A stretch of 64,000 nt of DNA from Billgrantia lactosivorans (GCF_003254665.1 NZ_QHGY01000001.1:620001-684000); one strand, 5' to 3'. Shown: positions 47,796 through 57,023, counted from the first letter of the stretch. Numbers and translations: made by a program. The notes: generated from the letters alone by a model not told the origin.

Positions 47796-48626
47796 ACTCT
47801 CTGCATGCCTTGAGACTCGAACAATTGTCAGTGCATCTGCAAGCATTGGCACAAAAGATGGCTTGAACATATCTCGAAACAGTTTTGACTCTCTGCTAAG
47901 GCCGGCAGATTCGAAATCCGTTAATACATCGAAAAGCTTCCTGCTGGTCTCGGCAGCTCGATCCAACGACACCTCTCGCTCTACAATTTTGGTAGCGAAC
48001 TCTCTTGCTGAGATCGCTTTACCTCTAACTGGTTCGCTACACCAAATCGAATCGTCTGTTTTGTCATTAAAAAAAATAAAGTGATTGTCGTTATCGAGGT
48101 AAGAAGACGGACAATCATTAAAGTCAGCCAGCCGCAGAGAGTCGAGATCCACATCTATTTCATAGAGCGATGCCTTATCAAAAATCATAGGACAAGCGTA
48201 GTAGACTAAAGCTCCGGCGTTCTGGTTGAGATTGAACAATAGCTCATGCTGAGATAAGCCGGTGTTAGCATTTTTCGTGGTATCCAGCGAAACTCGATAA
48301 TGCGGCTTATTCGTGATCATTTTCGGCGTATATCTATTAAATTTCTCCATCTTTTTTACCACCTTAAACTGAAGAAAGTAGCCAAAAAATTGATCATTGA
48401 GGTGGGGGCTTTTGCTTTTCGCTGCATCTTTTACCAGATTAAAAAATTCGCTCTCACTTAATTCTGATATAGCATAAGCTTGATCAAACCCAACAAAACA
48501 CTCTCGTTGAGGAGAGTACTTATAGAAACTAACAGCACCTTGCGGCCCCACACCGATTGTATCCCTGATGGCGTCCATGATTGGGCGATGGTAATGCATT
48601 TCTAAAACAGTTTCTGATATGGCCAA
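47790..48626 (-). CDS. Cassette protein of unknown function
   Basis: 278 residues, soluble, no recognised domain. It begins with an acidic helix (METs at 1 and 10, HYHRPIMDAIRDTIG), then mixed alpha/beta with many aromatic residues (FFGYFLQFKVVKKMEKFNRY; GALVYYACPMIFDKASLYEI). The AT content and codon use differ from the flanking chromosome. It occupies its own cassette between the OLD-nuclease and HNH cassettes, so a role in defence or surface interaction is possible but not supported by motifs. Confidence 0.7.
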   Translation of the reverse strand: MAISETVLEMHYHRPIMDAIRDTIGVGPQGAVSFYKYSPQRECFVGFDQAYAISELSESEFFNLVKDAAKSKSPHLNDQFFGYFLQFKVVKKMEKFNRYTPKMITNKPHYRVSLDTTKNANTGLSQHELLFNLNQNAGALVYYACPMIFDKASLYEIDVDLDSLRLADFNDCPSSYLDNDNHFIFFNDKTDDSIWCSEPVRGKAISAREFATKIVEREVSLDRAAETSRKLFDVLTDFESAGLSRESKLFRDMFKPSFVPMLADALTIVRVSRHAESA

Positions 48627-48647
48627 AATGACTCCCTTAATATCTGA

Positions 48648-48764
48648 GCCTAACGCCCGCTTCAGCTGCGCTGAAACTAGAGTGTTTTTGTGTTACTGTT
48701 TGAGCGCAGCGAGTAGCACAAAAACGCGGCGGTTTTGGCGTCAGACTGCAAGCGCCTGTTAGAT
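48648..48764 (-). other. attC site, 117 bp
   Basis: Minus-strand cores ATCTAAC (48758-48764) and GTTAGGC (48648-48654) flank an extended imperfect palindrome with the inner pairs GCGCTTGCAG / CTGCGCTG-type boxes. The size resembles long Vibrio-like attC sites. It follows the OLD-family gene. Confidence 0.82.
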
Positions 48765-50573
48765 TTCGGCTTCAACATAACCACGAAATAGATTTGCCAT
48801 AACCACTCTTAGATTTTCTGGAACATCTTCCCAATCATCACCCCAAGTGTTGACGAACTGATACGCTTTGAAAGGCTTCTCTGAGCTTGGTGCATCATAG
48901 CCGAGCAAATCTTCAACACATTCCTCAAGAACTACAATTTTATCAGCGTCACCCACTGCTTCCAGAATAGGCTGGTTGAATTTCTCGGCACCATCTACGC
49001 CTGCGTCACGGTCATGCATAACTCTAAAATTAATAGACAGTGCGTGAAAATACTTCGCTATACCAATGATGGATGCTTTACCTCTTGCCTTAACCACTTC
49101 GAAATCGGAATGAATCTTAGCTCTTTTGTCGGAAGGAAGCCTTTTCAAGGCTTCCCTTAACACAATATCTTCGGTATCCCCTTCAACCAAAATTACAGTC
49201 TTAGTAAAAAATGCTCTTGCAATATAATCATCAATTCGAAGTAGCATTTTTACATATGTTTTATCATCCTCACCTAATGCAATGAACTCATCAGATACGT
49301 TAAATGCCACACTTTCTGTATACGCGCCATCACAACGAAACCTGTTTAAGACCTGCCTAGGTTTGCGAGAAAGATCAATCATGTATGGAGAATGAGTAGT
49401 AGCAACAATTTGCGATTGCCTCCCGGAAAGCTCGTATATAGTGTCCCGCATTTGGTTGGCTGCGCTGGGATGAAGATAAATTTCTGGCTCTTCGAAGCCG
49501 ATGATCAGACTTCTATCAGAGTTGTCATCACGCTGTGATAACCAACGTTGCCGGAAGCGAAGCATTCCAAAAACGGCTGACCGCACCATTCCAGTACCTT
49601 GATGACTCACGGGCGTCTGTATATTGCTAGACATAGCGATCTCGAATGAGGGGACAAGAGCCTTTTTCGGGTCACTAAGGTCCGCAGTCGCATGTAGCGC
49701 GGAATCCGGAAATACACTTGAAAGAACCTTGTTGAGTTCAATCATCATCTTTCCAAACTCAGACTTTTCGTCTGTTGGATCTAGCTCCTTAGTGAGTTCG
49801 TCGAGGTGTTTCTGTGCAGCTTTATAATTATCTGATTCATCGCGAACGTCTTCGAATAACTCGGTTAGCGTCTTTCCTAACACTCCCTTCTTGGGATCAT
49901 CGATTTCATAAGATGCCGCTTCCGCGGGAATTCTAAGAAATGTAGGCAAACGACTCAGAACGTTTCCAGGTATTCCGCCTGGATTCTGAAACCATTCCTC
50001 TTCCTGTCCCAACTCCCAGAGCTCATCAATAGCCTCCAGCTTGATATTTTCCTTTGCCGGAATTGCCTTGTTCAAATCAGAAAATAACTCTTTAAATACT
50101 TCTTCACTTGCACCGGCATCAATAAAGTCTTGCGGACTCTTGCATTTTTCGAATTGTGTAGCAATAGACCGTTGCTTCGACTTCAGCTCGACAATGACAT
50201 CCTTGCCTAGGGGGAATCTTTTTCGATAATGAATAGAGACTCCCGTCTCACCCGAACCCTCCGGCAGCTCGTAACTGAATGTTCTTCCTTTGAATCCACG
50301 CCAGCTGTTTGATTCAATCGGAACATTACGAAATTCCGCTTCAAGTGTTATGCAGTCCGTAACAACCTTTACCTCTCCTGTATCCTCATCCACTTCCGAA
50401 TAGTAGTCTGCTTCAGAAATTCGTTTGTTGGCCGAAAGAAGATACTCAACAGCAATCAAAACGGAGCTTTTTCCAGCGTTATTCGGACCAATGCAAAAGC
50501 TAGCATCGCCGAATTCAACTATCACAGATTGAAGCCTTCTCAACCCTTCTATTTTTAGCTTATGAAGTCTCAC
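48759..50573 (-). CDS. OLD-family ATP-dependent endonuclease (AAA ATPase + TOPRIM)
   Basis: 604 residues. The ABC-type ATPase half has Walker A GPNNAGKSS (29-37) and Walker B IIGFEEPEIYLHPSA (about 355), with the signature region near SHQGTGMVRS. The C-terminal TOPRIM half has VILVEGDTEDIVL (about 460) and VMHDRDAGVDG (about 518). This is the architecture of class-1 OLD nucleases, several of which protect against phage. No UvrD-type helicase (Gabija partner) or reverse transcriptase is next to it, so it would act alone or with neighbouring cassettes. It fills one integron cassette. Confidence 0.85.
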   Translation of the reverse strand: MRLHKLKIEGLRRLQSVIVEFGDASFCIGPNNAGKSSVLIAVEYLLSANKRISEADYYSEVDEDTGEVKVVTDCITLEAEFRNVPIESNSWRGFKGRTFSYELPEGSGETGVSIHYRKRFPLGKDVIVELKSKQRSIATQFEKCKSPQDFIDAGASEEVFKELFSDLNKAIPAKENIKLEAIDELWELGQEEEWFQNPGGIPGNVLSRLPTFLRIPAEAASYEIDDPKKGVLGKTLTELFEDVRDESDNYKAAQKHLDELTKELDPTDEKSEFGKMMIELNKVLSSVFPDSALHATADLSDPKKALVPSFEIAMSSNIQTPVSHQGTGMVRSAVFGMLRFRQRWLSQRDDNSDRSLIIGFEEPEIYLHPSAANQMRDTIYELSGRQSQIVATTHSPYMIDLSRKPRQVLNRFRCDGAYTESVAFNVSDEFIALGEDDKTYVKMLLRIDDYIARAFFTKTVILVEGDTEDIVLREALKRLPSDKRAKIHSDFEVVKARGKASIIGIAKYFHALSINFRVMHDRDAGVDGAEKFNQPILEAVGDADKIVVLEECVEDLLGYDAPSSEKPFKAYQFVNTWGDDWEDVPENLRVVMANLFRGYVEAEI

Positions 50574-50589
50574 ATTCTCCCCCTGAGAA

Positions 50590-50637
50590 ATCTAACGCCG
50601 CATTCAGCGGCCTGTCCGCTGCAATGCTTTGTTAGGC
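50590..50637 (-). other. attC site, 48 bp
   Basis: Minus-strand cores GCCTAAC (50631-50637) and GTTAGAT (50590-50596) around the palindrome GCAGCGGACAGGCCGCTG. The upstream gene's C-terminus (NKALQRTGR) is translated from this site, a familiar mark of cassette genes. Confidence 0.82.
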
Positions 50638-51677
50638 TTGATAGATCGGTAAATTGCAATTGGTTGAATCATAATTCGAGGATACCTACACGTTCGAATC
50701 ATTTCTTCAAACCCATCGAAGCCACGAAAAACACCTCTGAAAGCTCTCTCTATTGATTCCGATTCACGTCCTTCCTGATTTAACTCTTCTTCATTGAACT
50801 CGATCATTGGATCAAACTGCTCGCTTCCTTCTTTTGGAATCGCCGTAATTACGCCAAGAATATCAAGCTTAACGGTTGGTTTTGATCCATAAAGAAAATG
50901 TACCGATTCAGTACTGCTCTCCAGAAAAGACTCTCGTTTTAAATTCGACAATATATGAAATTCAGGCATATCATCAAAGGGATATAACCGGAAATTAATT
51001 ACTCCGGGAAGAAATACCCTTATCCAGTTTTGCATTCCTTCAATGATCCAGTCTTCAACCTCGCCAATTGACTTTGCTTTGATAAGAAGCTCTATGTGAC
51101 GCTCTAACCCCTCTAATTCATTTTTTCGCTTGGTCTTTTGCTGTCCATTTTTCATCAATCGGATTTCATTTTTCTGGGACTCGATCTTTTTTAGTATCTC
51201 TTTACACTCATCTGACTCTCTTAGCGAAGACTCTATACTTCGATTTATAAGGGCCGCAATATCTTTGTAGTTAGCTGATATTCGACATATACGCTCATAA
51301 TCTTCGAGAACGACCCATCCTGTCGCTTTAATACATAGCGTGTTTTCGAATATCGATATTGCCTCACCCGAAGCCAGCTGTTCTTTGCTTACGTCAACAC
51401 CTATTTCTGCTGCATACCCTAATTTAAAAAGCTGATCTTCTAATTCATTATACAATTCATGGTGACTAACTCTCGTCTCCTTAAATGACTCCGAATCAGT
51501 ACCGACACCACCCGCCTCATGCTTGAACAGCTTGAGATCATAGTTTCGTAGATTTTTATCCGTTTGATTGGAGGAAGTTGATGTTTCAAACTGCTGAATT
51601 ATTCCCCCAGTTATCTGGCTATAAAGCGAGATAACTTTATCCATGTCGAGATAAATCAGATCCTTAACTTCATTCAT
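50604..51677 (-). CDS. DUF6414-like cassette protein
   Basis: 357 residues. The opening KDLIYLDMDKVISLYSQITG resembles the DUF6414 family, whose members begin with a similar I-Y-x-D-x-x-x-x-x-S-L-x-S-Q pattern. A charged coiled-coil-like stretch lies at 150-200 (KEILKKIESQKNEIRL). The C-terminal end NKALQRTGR is encoded by the attC site. Function is unknown; being next to an OLD nuclease in a cassette array makes a defence role worth testing. The family assignment is from memory of the N-terminal pattern. Confidence 0.6.
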   Translation of the reverse strand: MNEVKDLIYLDMDKVISLYSQITGGIIQQFETSTSSNQTDKNLRNYDLKLFKHEAGGVGTDSESFKETRVSHHELYNELEDQLFKLGYAAEIGVDVSKEQLASGEAISIFENTLCIKATGWVVLEDYERICRISANYKDIAALINRSIESSLRESDECKEILKKIESQKNEIRLMKNGQQKTKRKNELEGLERHIELLIKAKSIGEVEDWIIEGMQNWIRVFLPGVINFRLYPFDDMPEFHILSNLKRESFLESSTESVHFLYGSKPTVKLDILGVITAIPKEGSEQFDPMIEFNEEELNQEGRESESIERAFRGVFRGFDGFEEMIRTCRYPRIMIQPIAIYRSIKPNKALQRTGR

Positions 51678-51696
51678 CTTTCTCGCCTCATTTTTA

Positions 51697-51757
51697 GCCT
51701 AACGCCCGCGTAATAGGCGCGAGCTTACGAGCGTCCTAATTGACGCGTTTGTTAAGC
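51697..51757 (-). other. attC site, 61 bp
   Basis: Minus-strand cores GCTTAAC (51751-51757) and GTTAGGC (51697-51703), with inner imperfect palindrome around GCGTCCT...GGCGCG. It ends the cassette of the membrane protein and abuts the next gene's ribosome site. Confidence 0.82.
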
Positions 51758-51760
51758 GAT

Positions 51761-52594
51761 TCATGCCGACTTCTCCAATGCCCAATCGCTTGGCCCAGAG
51801 ACTGCCAATAGAGGAGCGCGGACTCTAATATCGATCCTAGACAGCAGACCATACAAGAGGTCGTTTAAATTATGATCATTTAGATAGTGCGATACAAACA
51901 TATCGAGAGAATCTATTTTACCGATAAGGCTATATGCTTCTTTTATATCTGGGTGATTGAGGAGCTTTTCGGTAAATACATAATCCTTGAATACGGGCAA
52001 AATATTCTCTGATTCAGACTCCCTTTTAGCTTCAGAAACTGCCTCCTCTAAAACAGCCTCATCAATTGACGCTTCCTTTTTCAAGATTGCCACTGGATCT
52101 ATGTCACTCAGCGCATGAGTTAAATAGTTGAAATACATATCTTGCCACTGCATCCTGACGATGCCTTTTTGAATATCTTCATTCATGGCTTTAAATAGTT
52201 CATCAAAATTGGTGGCTAAATTAGAAAGAAGAGCTAATGACTTATTGAGATTCTTTAAGTCCGAATTCTCACCAACCTCCATGTCACAAATAACCGAGAT
52301 CATTTTCTCTAGCTGTGATTCCGCCTCTTTGGCAATTATTGCCTGCCTCTGCTGAATCCTGTTTTTTCGAAATTGAACATAAGCCAAAATAAAAGCTAAT
52401 GCAGTAGCTATTTGTGCGATGCCATTGATGAGGTCTAAAAACGTTATCTGGGGACTGGAGTCGTACCCACTCAAAACTCCGAATATAACGCAGGCGCCAT
52501 AGGTGACATACGCTGTAGTTATCACAACGATACAAACCATCCCGACTAGATCAAGCGATATAGGCCTTTTTAGATTCGGTTTTTCAAGTAGCAC
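51761..52594 (-). CDS. Membrane protein of unknown function, first cassette
   Basis: 277 residues. Two N-terminal helices (LVGMVCIVVITTAYVTYGAC and INGIAQIATALAFILAYVQF) are followed by a cytosolic helical domain beginning with the basic KNRIQQRQAI. This plan (two helices, then the F-x-K-N-R-type junction and a helical domain) is seen in uncharacterised and putative abortive-infection membrane proteins. No catalytic motif. It is the first gene of the array, where an integron promoter would express it most strongly. Confidence 0.65.
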   Translation of the reverse strand: MLLEKPNLKRPISLDLVGMVCIVVITTAYVTYGACVIFGVLSGYDSSPQITFLDLINGIAQIATALAFILAYVQFRKNRIQQRQAIIAKEAESQLEKMISVICDMEVGENSDLKNLNKSLALLSNLATNFDELFKAMNEDIQKGIVRMQWQDMYFNYLTHALSDIDPVAILKKEASIDEAVLEEAVSEAKRESESENILPVFKDYVFTEKLLNHPDIKEAYSLIGKIDSLDMFVSHYLNDHNLNDLLYGLLSRIDIRVRAPLLAVSGPSDWALEKSA

Positions 52595-52847
52595 GATACT
52601 AGTTCCTTGCTACCGCTTAACAGTGATTGGACTGCACGTCCTGATATTCAATGAACATCCTGCGCGTTCAATAATATTATTTAACGCGCCTCATTTATTA
52701 CAAGTTATTGATTTAAGTATAGCTCGACTACCTATTCAGAATTCGCCCGCATGCTCGTTTTTCCGGTTCCAATATACTGTATGCATGATAACTGATGAAA
52801 TTGAGATATACAGATGAGATCACGACGAGACGCCGCCCTAGTTACTA

Positions 52848-53465
52848 TTAACCGATCCCCAAACCAGCCCACACGGTCACAGCATCACCCGTATAAACAA
52901 GCCACCCAACCACCCCACAATTCACCACCACCCCACACCAAAATATGGTCTGAAATGGCTGCTTCCTGGTTTTGTGCCGAAATAGTCGCTGCGCTGGCAG
53001 CGCGCCGGGCCAGCCACCGATCAAACCTGCGAAGAGCAGTGTGGCTTCGGGTGTGCGCCTTCTGCCCTTCCCTGCTGCGGCTTTGTCGATGCCGTACATG
53101 GCGAAGGTGACTACGCTCAGCAGCGCGTATGCCGCCATGAGCTGCCATGGTGTGTTGCCTAGAGCGCTCAGGGCTGCCAGGAGTGCGAAGAACGCAGCGG
53201 CGATGGCGCATGCCAAGGTCAGCCCTTTGGAGCGCGGGGATGTATGGCGTGATGCTTTTGTCAGGTAGCCCGCCTTCTGGGCTTTCGGTCTGTCCTGGCT
53301 ATCTCGTGTCAGCTGGTAGGTAATCGGCTCGTTGATTGTTGGGCGGCGCCCATCGCGGGGAAAAGCGCTGATGTGGACGAACACGCGAGGGCCGCCTGCG
53401 GCTGGCGTGATGAACCCGAAGCCCTTGGCGTCGTTCCACTCGGTGAGTTTACCTTCATGGCGCAT
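52848..53465 (-). CDS. Cold-shock domain plus DUF1294 membrane protein
   Basis: 205 residues. The N-terminal cold-shock domain (GKLTEWNDAKGFGFITPAAG, then VFVHISAF) would bind nucleic acid. After a linker (about 75-85) come three or four membrane helices and the DUF1294 signature MYGIDKAAAGKGRRRTPEAT followed by GGWPGALPAQRLFRHKT. The fusion is common in gammaproteobacteria; its function is unknown. It marks the return to chromosomal composition right of the cassette array. Confidence 0.88.
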   Translation of the reverse strand: MRHEGKLTEWNDAKGFGFITPAAGGPRVFVHISAFPRDGRRPTINEPITYQLTRDSQDRPKAQKAGYLTKASRHTSPRSKGLTLACAIAAAFFALLAALSALGNTPWQLMAAYALLSVVTFAMYGIDKAAAGKGRRRTPEATLLFAGLIGGWPGALPAQRLFRHKTRKQPFQTIFWCGVVVNCGVVGWLVYTGDAVTVWAGLGIG

Positions 53466-53869
53466 GGGTTATCTCTTCTGAATCAATCAATTGTCAGAGA
53501 ATACCATGCGCGGTCGAATCTGTTTGAATTCAGTAAGTTATTAAGGAATGTAAATAAGACTTGATTTCGTCTGGCGGGGAGTTGGGGAGTCGGGGCACGC
53601 TACCGCCCCTGCTGGCAGAATGGATGATGATTCGCATCATCCTAATGCGGCAGTCCCTGAGTACGTCTTGGTTACTTCGTCATCTTCTGTGACTTTTTAC
53701 TAACCGTAACCAACAGAAACGTTAAGGGCAACGTCAACGAAAGCATGAGGCGCGGCTAGTGCCGCTTCTCTTGATCTGAGTCGGGACATAAAAAACCCCG
53801 AAGGCAGATATCCCACCTACGGGGTCAATTATTTACACCAGGTCCGCGTTACTGCCGCGGACCTGTCGT
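53466..53869. other. 404-base gap with a Fur-box-like dyad and possible small RNA
   Basis: No protein gene seen. A perfect dyad GGATGATG-attcg-CATCATCC lies at 53622-53642 and matches about 14 of 19 positions of the Fur consensus by eye. Downstream on the plus strand, GCGGC-tagt-GCCGC followed by TTCTCTT (53752-53772) could end a transcript of about 120 bases. The right end contains the katG terminator. Confidence 0.4.
53795..53825 (-). terminator. katG terminator
   Basis: On the minus strand ACCCCGTAGG ... CCTTCGGGGT forms a hairpin with one mismatch, followed by TTTTT, 45 bases after the katG stop. Confidence 0.8.
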
Positions 53870-56068
53870 TCAGCGGTGCAGGTCGAAGCGGTCGTTCTCC
53901 ATGACCTTGACCCACCCTTTCACGAAGCGGTCGATCATGCGCTCCTCACCGCCGTTGGCGGCGTACTCCTCGGCGATGGCGCGTAGCTGGGAGTTGGAGC
54001 CGTACACGAGGTCGACGCGGGTGGCGGTCCACTTCTTCTCGCCCGTCTTGCGGTGGCGGCCTTCGAAGCGCTCTTCGCTGTCGTCGAGGGGCTCCCACAC
54101 GGTGCCCATGTCGACGAGGTTGACGAAGAAGTCGTTGGTCAGCTGGCCGGGGCGGTCGGTGAGGATGCCGTCGTTGTTGTCTCCCACGTTGACGCCGATG
54201 GCGCGCATGCCGCCGAGCAGTGCGGTCATCTGCGGCACGCTGAGGTTGAGCATGAAGGCGCGGTCCACCATCAGGTGTTCGGCCGGGATGGAGGTCACCT
54301 GGGGCTGCATGTAGTTGCGGAAGGCGTCGTGCCTAGGCTCCAGGTAGGCGATGGTATCCACCTCGGTCATCTCCTGGGTGGCGTCGGTGCGGCCCGGGGT
54401 GAACGGCACGGTGACGTTGTGCCCGGCTGCCTTGGCCGCCATCTCGACGCCGACGCTGCCGCCCAGCACGATCATGTCCGCCAGCGAGATGTTGGCGTCC
54501 GAGGCGTCCTTGATCTGCTCGAGCTTGTCGATCACGTCATACACGCCGGAGCGCTGGTTGATGTCCCAGCCGGTCTGCGGCTCGAGACAGATGCGCGCGC
54601 CGTTGGCACCGCCGCGGTGGTCGGTCTGGCGGTAGGTGCAGGCCGAGGCCCAGGCGGTGCTCACCAGCTGCTTGGCGGTGAGGCCGGAGTCGGCGATCTG
54701 CTGCTTGAGGGTAGCGATCTGCTGGTCGTTGACCAGCGGCCCCTGGTGCTCGGGCACCGGGTCCTGCCAGATGAGCTCTTCGTCGGGCACCTGCGGACCG
54801 AGGTAGCGGGCGCGCGGGCCCATGTCGCGATGCAGCAGCTTGTACCAGGCGCGGGCGAACTCGTCGGCGAGCTTGTCGGGGTTCTGGTGGAAGTCCTTGG
54901 CGATCTCGAGGTAGATGGGGTCGGTGATCATCGCCATGTCGGCGGTGTTCATCACCGGCGGGTTCTTCTTGCCTTCGACGTGGGCGTCGGGCACCCAGTA
55001 GCCCTCCTTGACCTCCACCGGCTGCCACTGGTTGGCGCCGGCGGGCGACTTCTTCACCTCCCACTGGTGGGCGAAGATGGTGTTGAGGTAGGCGTTGTCC
55101 CACTTGGTCGGCGTCGGGGTCCAGGCGCCTTCGAGGCCGGAGGTCACGGTGTATTCGCCGAGGCCGGTTTCATGAGTGTTGGCCCAGCCGAAGCCCTGCT
55201 GGTGGATCTTGGCGCCTTCGGGGGCCTCGCCCACGGCATCCGGCGAGCCGTTGCCGTGCATCTTGCCGAAGGTGTGGCCACCCACCGTCAGCGCGACGGT
55301 CTCGCGGTCGTTCATGCCCATGCGGGCGAAGGTCTCGCGCACGTCCTGGGCGGACTTCATCGCGTCGGGAATGCCGTTGGGGCCTTCCGGGTTGACGTAG
55401 ATCAGCCCCATCTGCACCGCGGCAAGGGGGTTGTCGAGCACGCGGCTGCCGTCTTCCCAGCTGCCGGTGTAGCGCTCGTCGTTGGTGGCGAGCCACTCGG
55501 TCTCGGGGCCCCAGTAGATGTCGTCCTCCGGCGCCCAGATGTCGGCGCGGCCGTAGCCGAAGCCGAAGGTGCGGAAACCCATGGTCTCCAGCGCGCGGTT
55601 GCCGGCGAGTACCAGCAGGTCGGCCCAGGAGATCTTCTCGCCGTACTTCTGCTTGATCGGCCACAGCAGGCGGCGCGCCTTGTCCAGGTTGCCGTTGTCG
55701 GGCCAGCTGTTGAGCGGGGCGAAGCGCTGGGCGCCGGTACCGCCGCCACCGCGGCCGTCGAGCGCACGGTAGGTGCCGGCGGCGTGCCACGACATGCGAA
55801 TGAAGAACGGGCCGTAGTGGCCCCAATCAGCAGGCCACCAGTCTTGCGAATCGGTCATCAAGGCATCGAGATCGGCGCAGAGTTCGTCGACGTCGAGCTG
55901 CGAGAACGCCTCGGCGTAGCTGAAGTCGGCCCCGAACGGGCTGGCGTCGGGGTGTTTCTGGTGCAGGATGTTGAGGTTGAGCTGGTCGGGCCACCAGTGC
56001 TCGTTGCCCTGCAGACGGGACGTGGTGCGCGCCCCGTACTCCCGGCGTGTAGGCTTTTGATCGGACAC
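53870..56068 (-). CDS. katG: Bifunctional catalase-peroxidase
   Basis: 732-residue haem enzyme that removes hydrogen peroxide. Distal active-site motif [11 protein letters not shown] (about 90-98, Arg-Trp-His) and proximal-haem motif [11 protein letters not shown] (about 262) are intact, as is the second-half [20 protein letters not shown]. No signal peptide, so cytoplasmic. I chose the GTG at 56068 because it has a strong GAGGAGAA site; the in-frame ATG at 56125 would add 19 poorly supported residues. No oxyR is adjacent in the window. Confidence 0.95.
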   Translation of the reverse strand: MSDQKPTRREYGARTTSRLQGNEHWWPDQLNLNILHQKHPDASPFGADFSYAEAFSQLDVDELCADLDALMTDSQDWWPADWGHYGPFFIRMSWHAAGTYRALDGRGGGGTGAQRFAPLNSWPDNGNLDKARRLLWPIKQKYGEKISWADLLVLAGNRALETMGFRTFGFGYGRADIWAPEDDIYWGPETEWLATNDERYTGSWEDGSRVLDNPLAAVQMGLIYVNPEGPNGIPDAMKSAQDVRETFARMGMNDRETVALTVGGHTFGKMHGNGSPDAVGEAPEGAKIHQQGFGWANTHETGLGEYTVTSGLEGAWTPTPTKWDNAYLNTIFAHQWEVKKSPAGANQWQPVEVKEGYWVPDAHVEGKKNPPVMNTADMAMITDPIYLEIAKDFHQNPDKLADEFARAWYKLLHRDMGPRARYLGPQVPDEELIWQDPVPEHQGPLVNDQQIATLKQQIADSGLTAKQLVSTAWASACTYRQTDHRGGANGARICLEPQTGWDINQRSGVYDVIDKLEQIKDASDANISLADMIVLGGSVGVEMAAKAAGHNVTVPFTPGRTDATQEMTEVDTIAYLEPRHDAFRNYMQPQVTSIPAEHLMVDRAFMLNLSVPQMTALLGGMRAIGVNVGDNNDGILTDRPGQLTNDFFVNLVDMGTVWEPLDDSEERFEGRHRKTGEKKWTATRVDLVYGSNSQLRAIAEEYAANGGEERMIDRFVKGWVKVMENDRFDLHR

Positions 56069-56273
56069 GGTCTTCTCCTCGACTGGATGGTGGCCTACAG
56101 GGTATCTGAGCCGATAACGCCGCATCGCCTCATGTTGTTGTAAACGCCTTGCAGCTCTTCGCCGCAGGCATCGAGCGTCCCGTAAGCCGTCAAGTATCAG
56201 TCAAGGATTAGAGAGCGAAACCGTCAAGCTGCAGGAAGGCTTTCGGCTCGATAGGGGCAGGCTATGAGGAGGC

Positions 56274-56426
56274 TCAGCTGCGCCTGACGGGGATATCGAA
56301 ATGCAGGACGCTCTCCCTGAGGCCCAGCTTCGAATACAGGGCAATGGCCGCCTCGTCCTCCGGCCCCGTATCGGCCTGGACGTCGCTGTAGTCTCGATAG
56401 ACGTTCGCTAGCTCGGACTTGGTCAT
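56274..56426 (-). pseudogene. Chimeric remnant: SnoaL-like start joined to an AAC(3)-I-like acetyltransferase end
   Basis: The 50-residue frame starts MTKSELANVYRDY, matching MTKPELSNVYRDY of the gene at 57499-57999, with the upstream 47 bases (56388-56434) 44/47 identical to 57961-58007. It then switches to VQADTGPEDEAAIALYSKLG and VLHFDIP, which resembles the C-terminus of AAC(3)-I aminoglycoside acetyltransferases. Neither part is complete, so it is a recombination scar, not a working enzyme. Confidence 0.7.
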
Positions 56427-56510
56427 CTGCGCTCGCCCTTTGCGAGGCCTTCCCAACAGGAGACGGATCAGGCGGCGGATGGACGCACAATCCTCAATCT
56501 GGCCTCGAGG

Positions 56511-57023
56511 TCAGGTTGCATGGCGCACTAGCACCTGCGGTAGCGCGATCAAATCCGTCACGCCATAGTCCTTGCCGCATTGGCTCAGCAACGCCGTCAG
56601 CTGGCCCCGATGATGGGTCTGGTGATTGAAGAAGTGCGTGACCGCGAACCACATCTCGAGGGAGCGAGGCTCGGGATTGCTGATACTCGTATACGCCAGC
56701 GTGGCTGAAAGCTGGTCTTCCGTGAGCGATTCGGCCCACTGCACGATCTCTTCATCGGTGGCTTTCCGGTCATCGCTCAGCGCATCGAATGCAGGGTGAA
56801 GCTCCTGGTCCAGGCCGCTGACGTGAAATGCCTTCCCGGTGAATCTCCCTAGCCAGATCTTGTCCGCCAGCAGCAGGTGGTTCAGGGTGCCATGAACGGA
56901 CTTGAAGAAGACTCCACGATCCTCATGCCGCTCGGCCTCCGAAAGCTCGGCGCACACGGCGTAGAGACGCTCGTTCATCCATCGGTTGTAGCTGGCTAGA
57001 TCTCTTGCCTGTTGCGCATGCAT
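56511..57023 (-). CDS. DinB family protein
   Basis: 170-residue four-helix DinB/YfiT-like protein. The three metal-binding histidines are in TLNHLLLADKIW (about 48) and VTHFFNHQTHHRGQL (about 130-137). The family includes thiol-dependent transferases and many uncharacterised members; no substrate can be proposed. ATG 57023 has AGGAGG upstream. The neighbours are small stress-type genes without overlap, so it is probably transcribed on its own or loosely with DUF1801. Confidence 0.87.
   Translation of the reverse strand: MHAQQARDLASYNRWMNERLYAVCAELSEAERHEDRGVFFKSVHGTLNHLLLADKIWLGRFTGKAFHVSGLDQELHPAFDALSDDRKATDEEIVQWAESLTEDQLSATLAYTSISNPEPRSLEMWFAVTHFFNHQTHHRGQLTALLSQCGKDYGVTDLIALPQVLVRHAT

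Larger units (their letters stand above)
47208..52621 (-). mobile_element. Integrase-less integron cassette array (CALIN)
   Basis: Five consecutive minus-strand genes, each followed by an attC-like site with matching RYYYAAC and GTTRRRY core sites, and a further boundary core (GTTAAGC on the minus strand, 52615-52621) ahead of the first gene. Gene density, single orientation, independent ribosome sites and lower GC than both flanks fit cassettes. No integron integrase gene or attI was recognised to the right, so mobilisation would need an integrase supplied elsewhere in the genome. Confidence 0.8.

Noticed and set aside
54053..56143. Plus-strand 696-codon open frame opposite katG
   Set aside because: Val/Gly/His-rich low-complexity translation typical of antisense frames in GC-rich DNA; katG on the other strand has full catalytic motifs.
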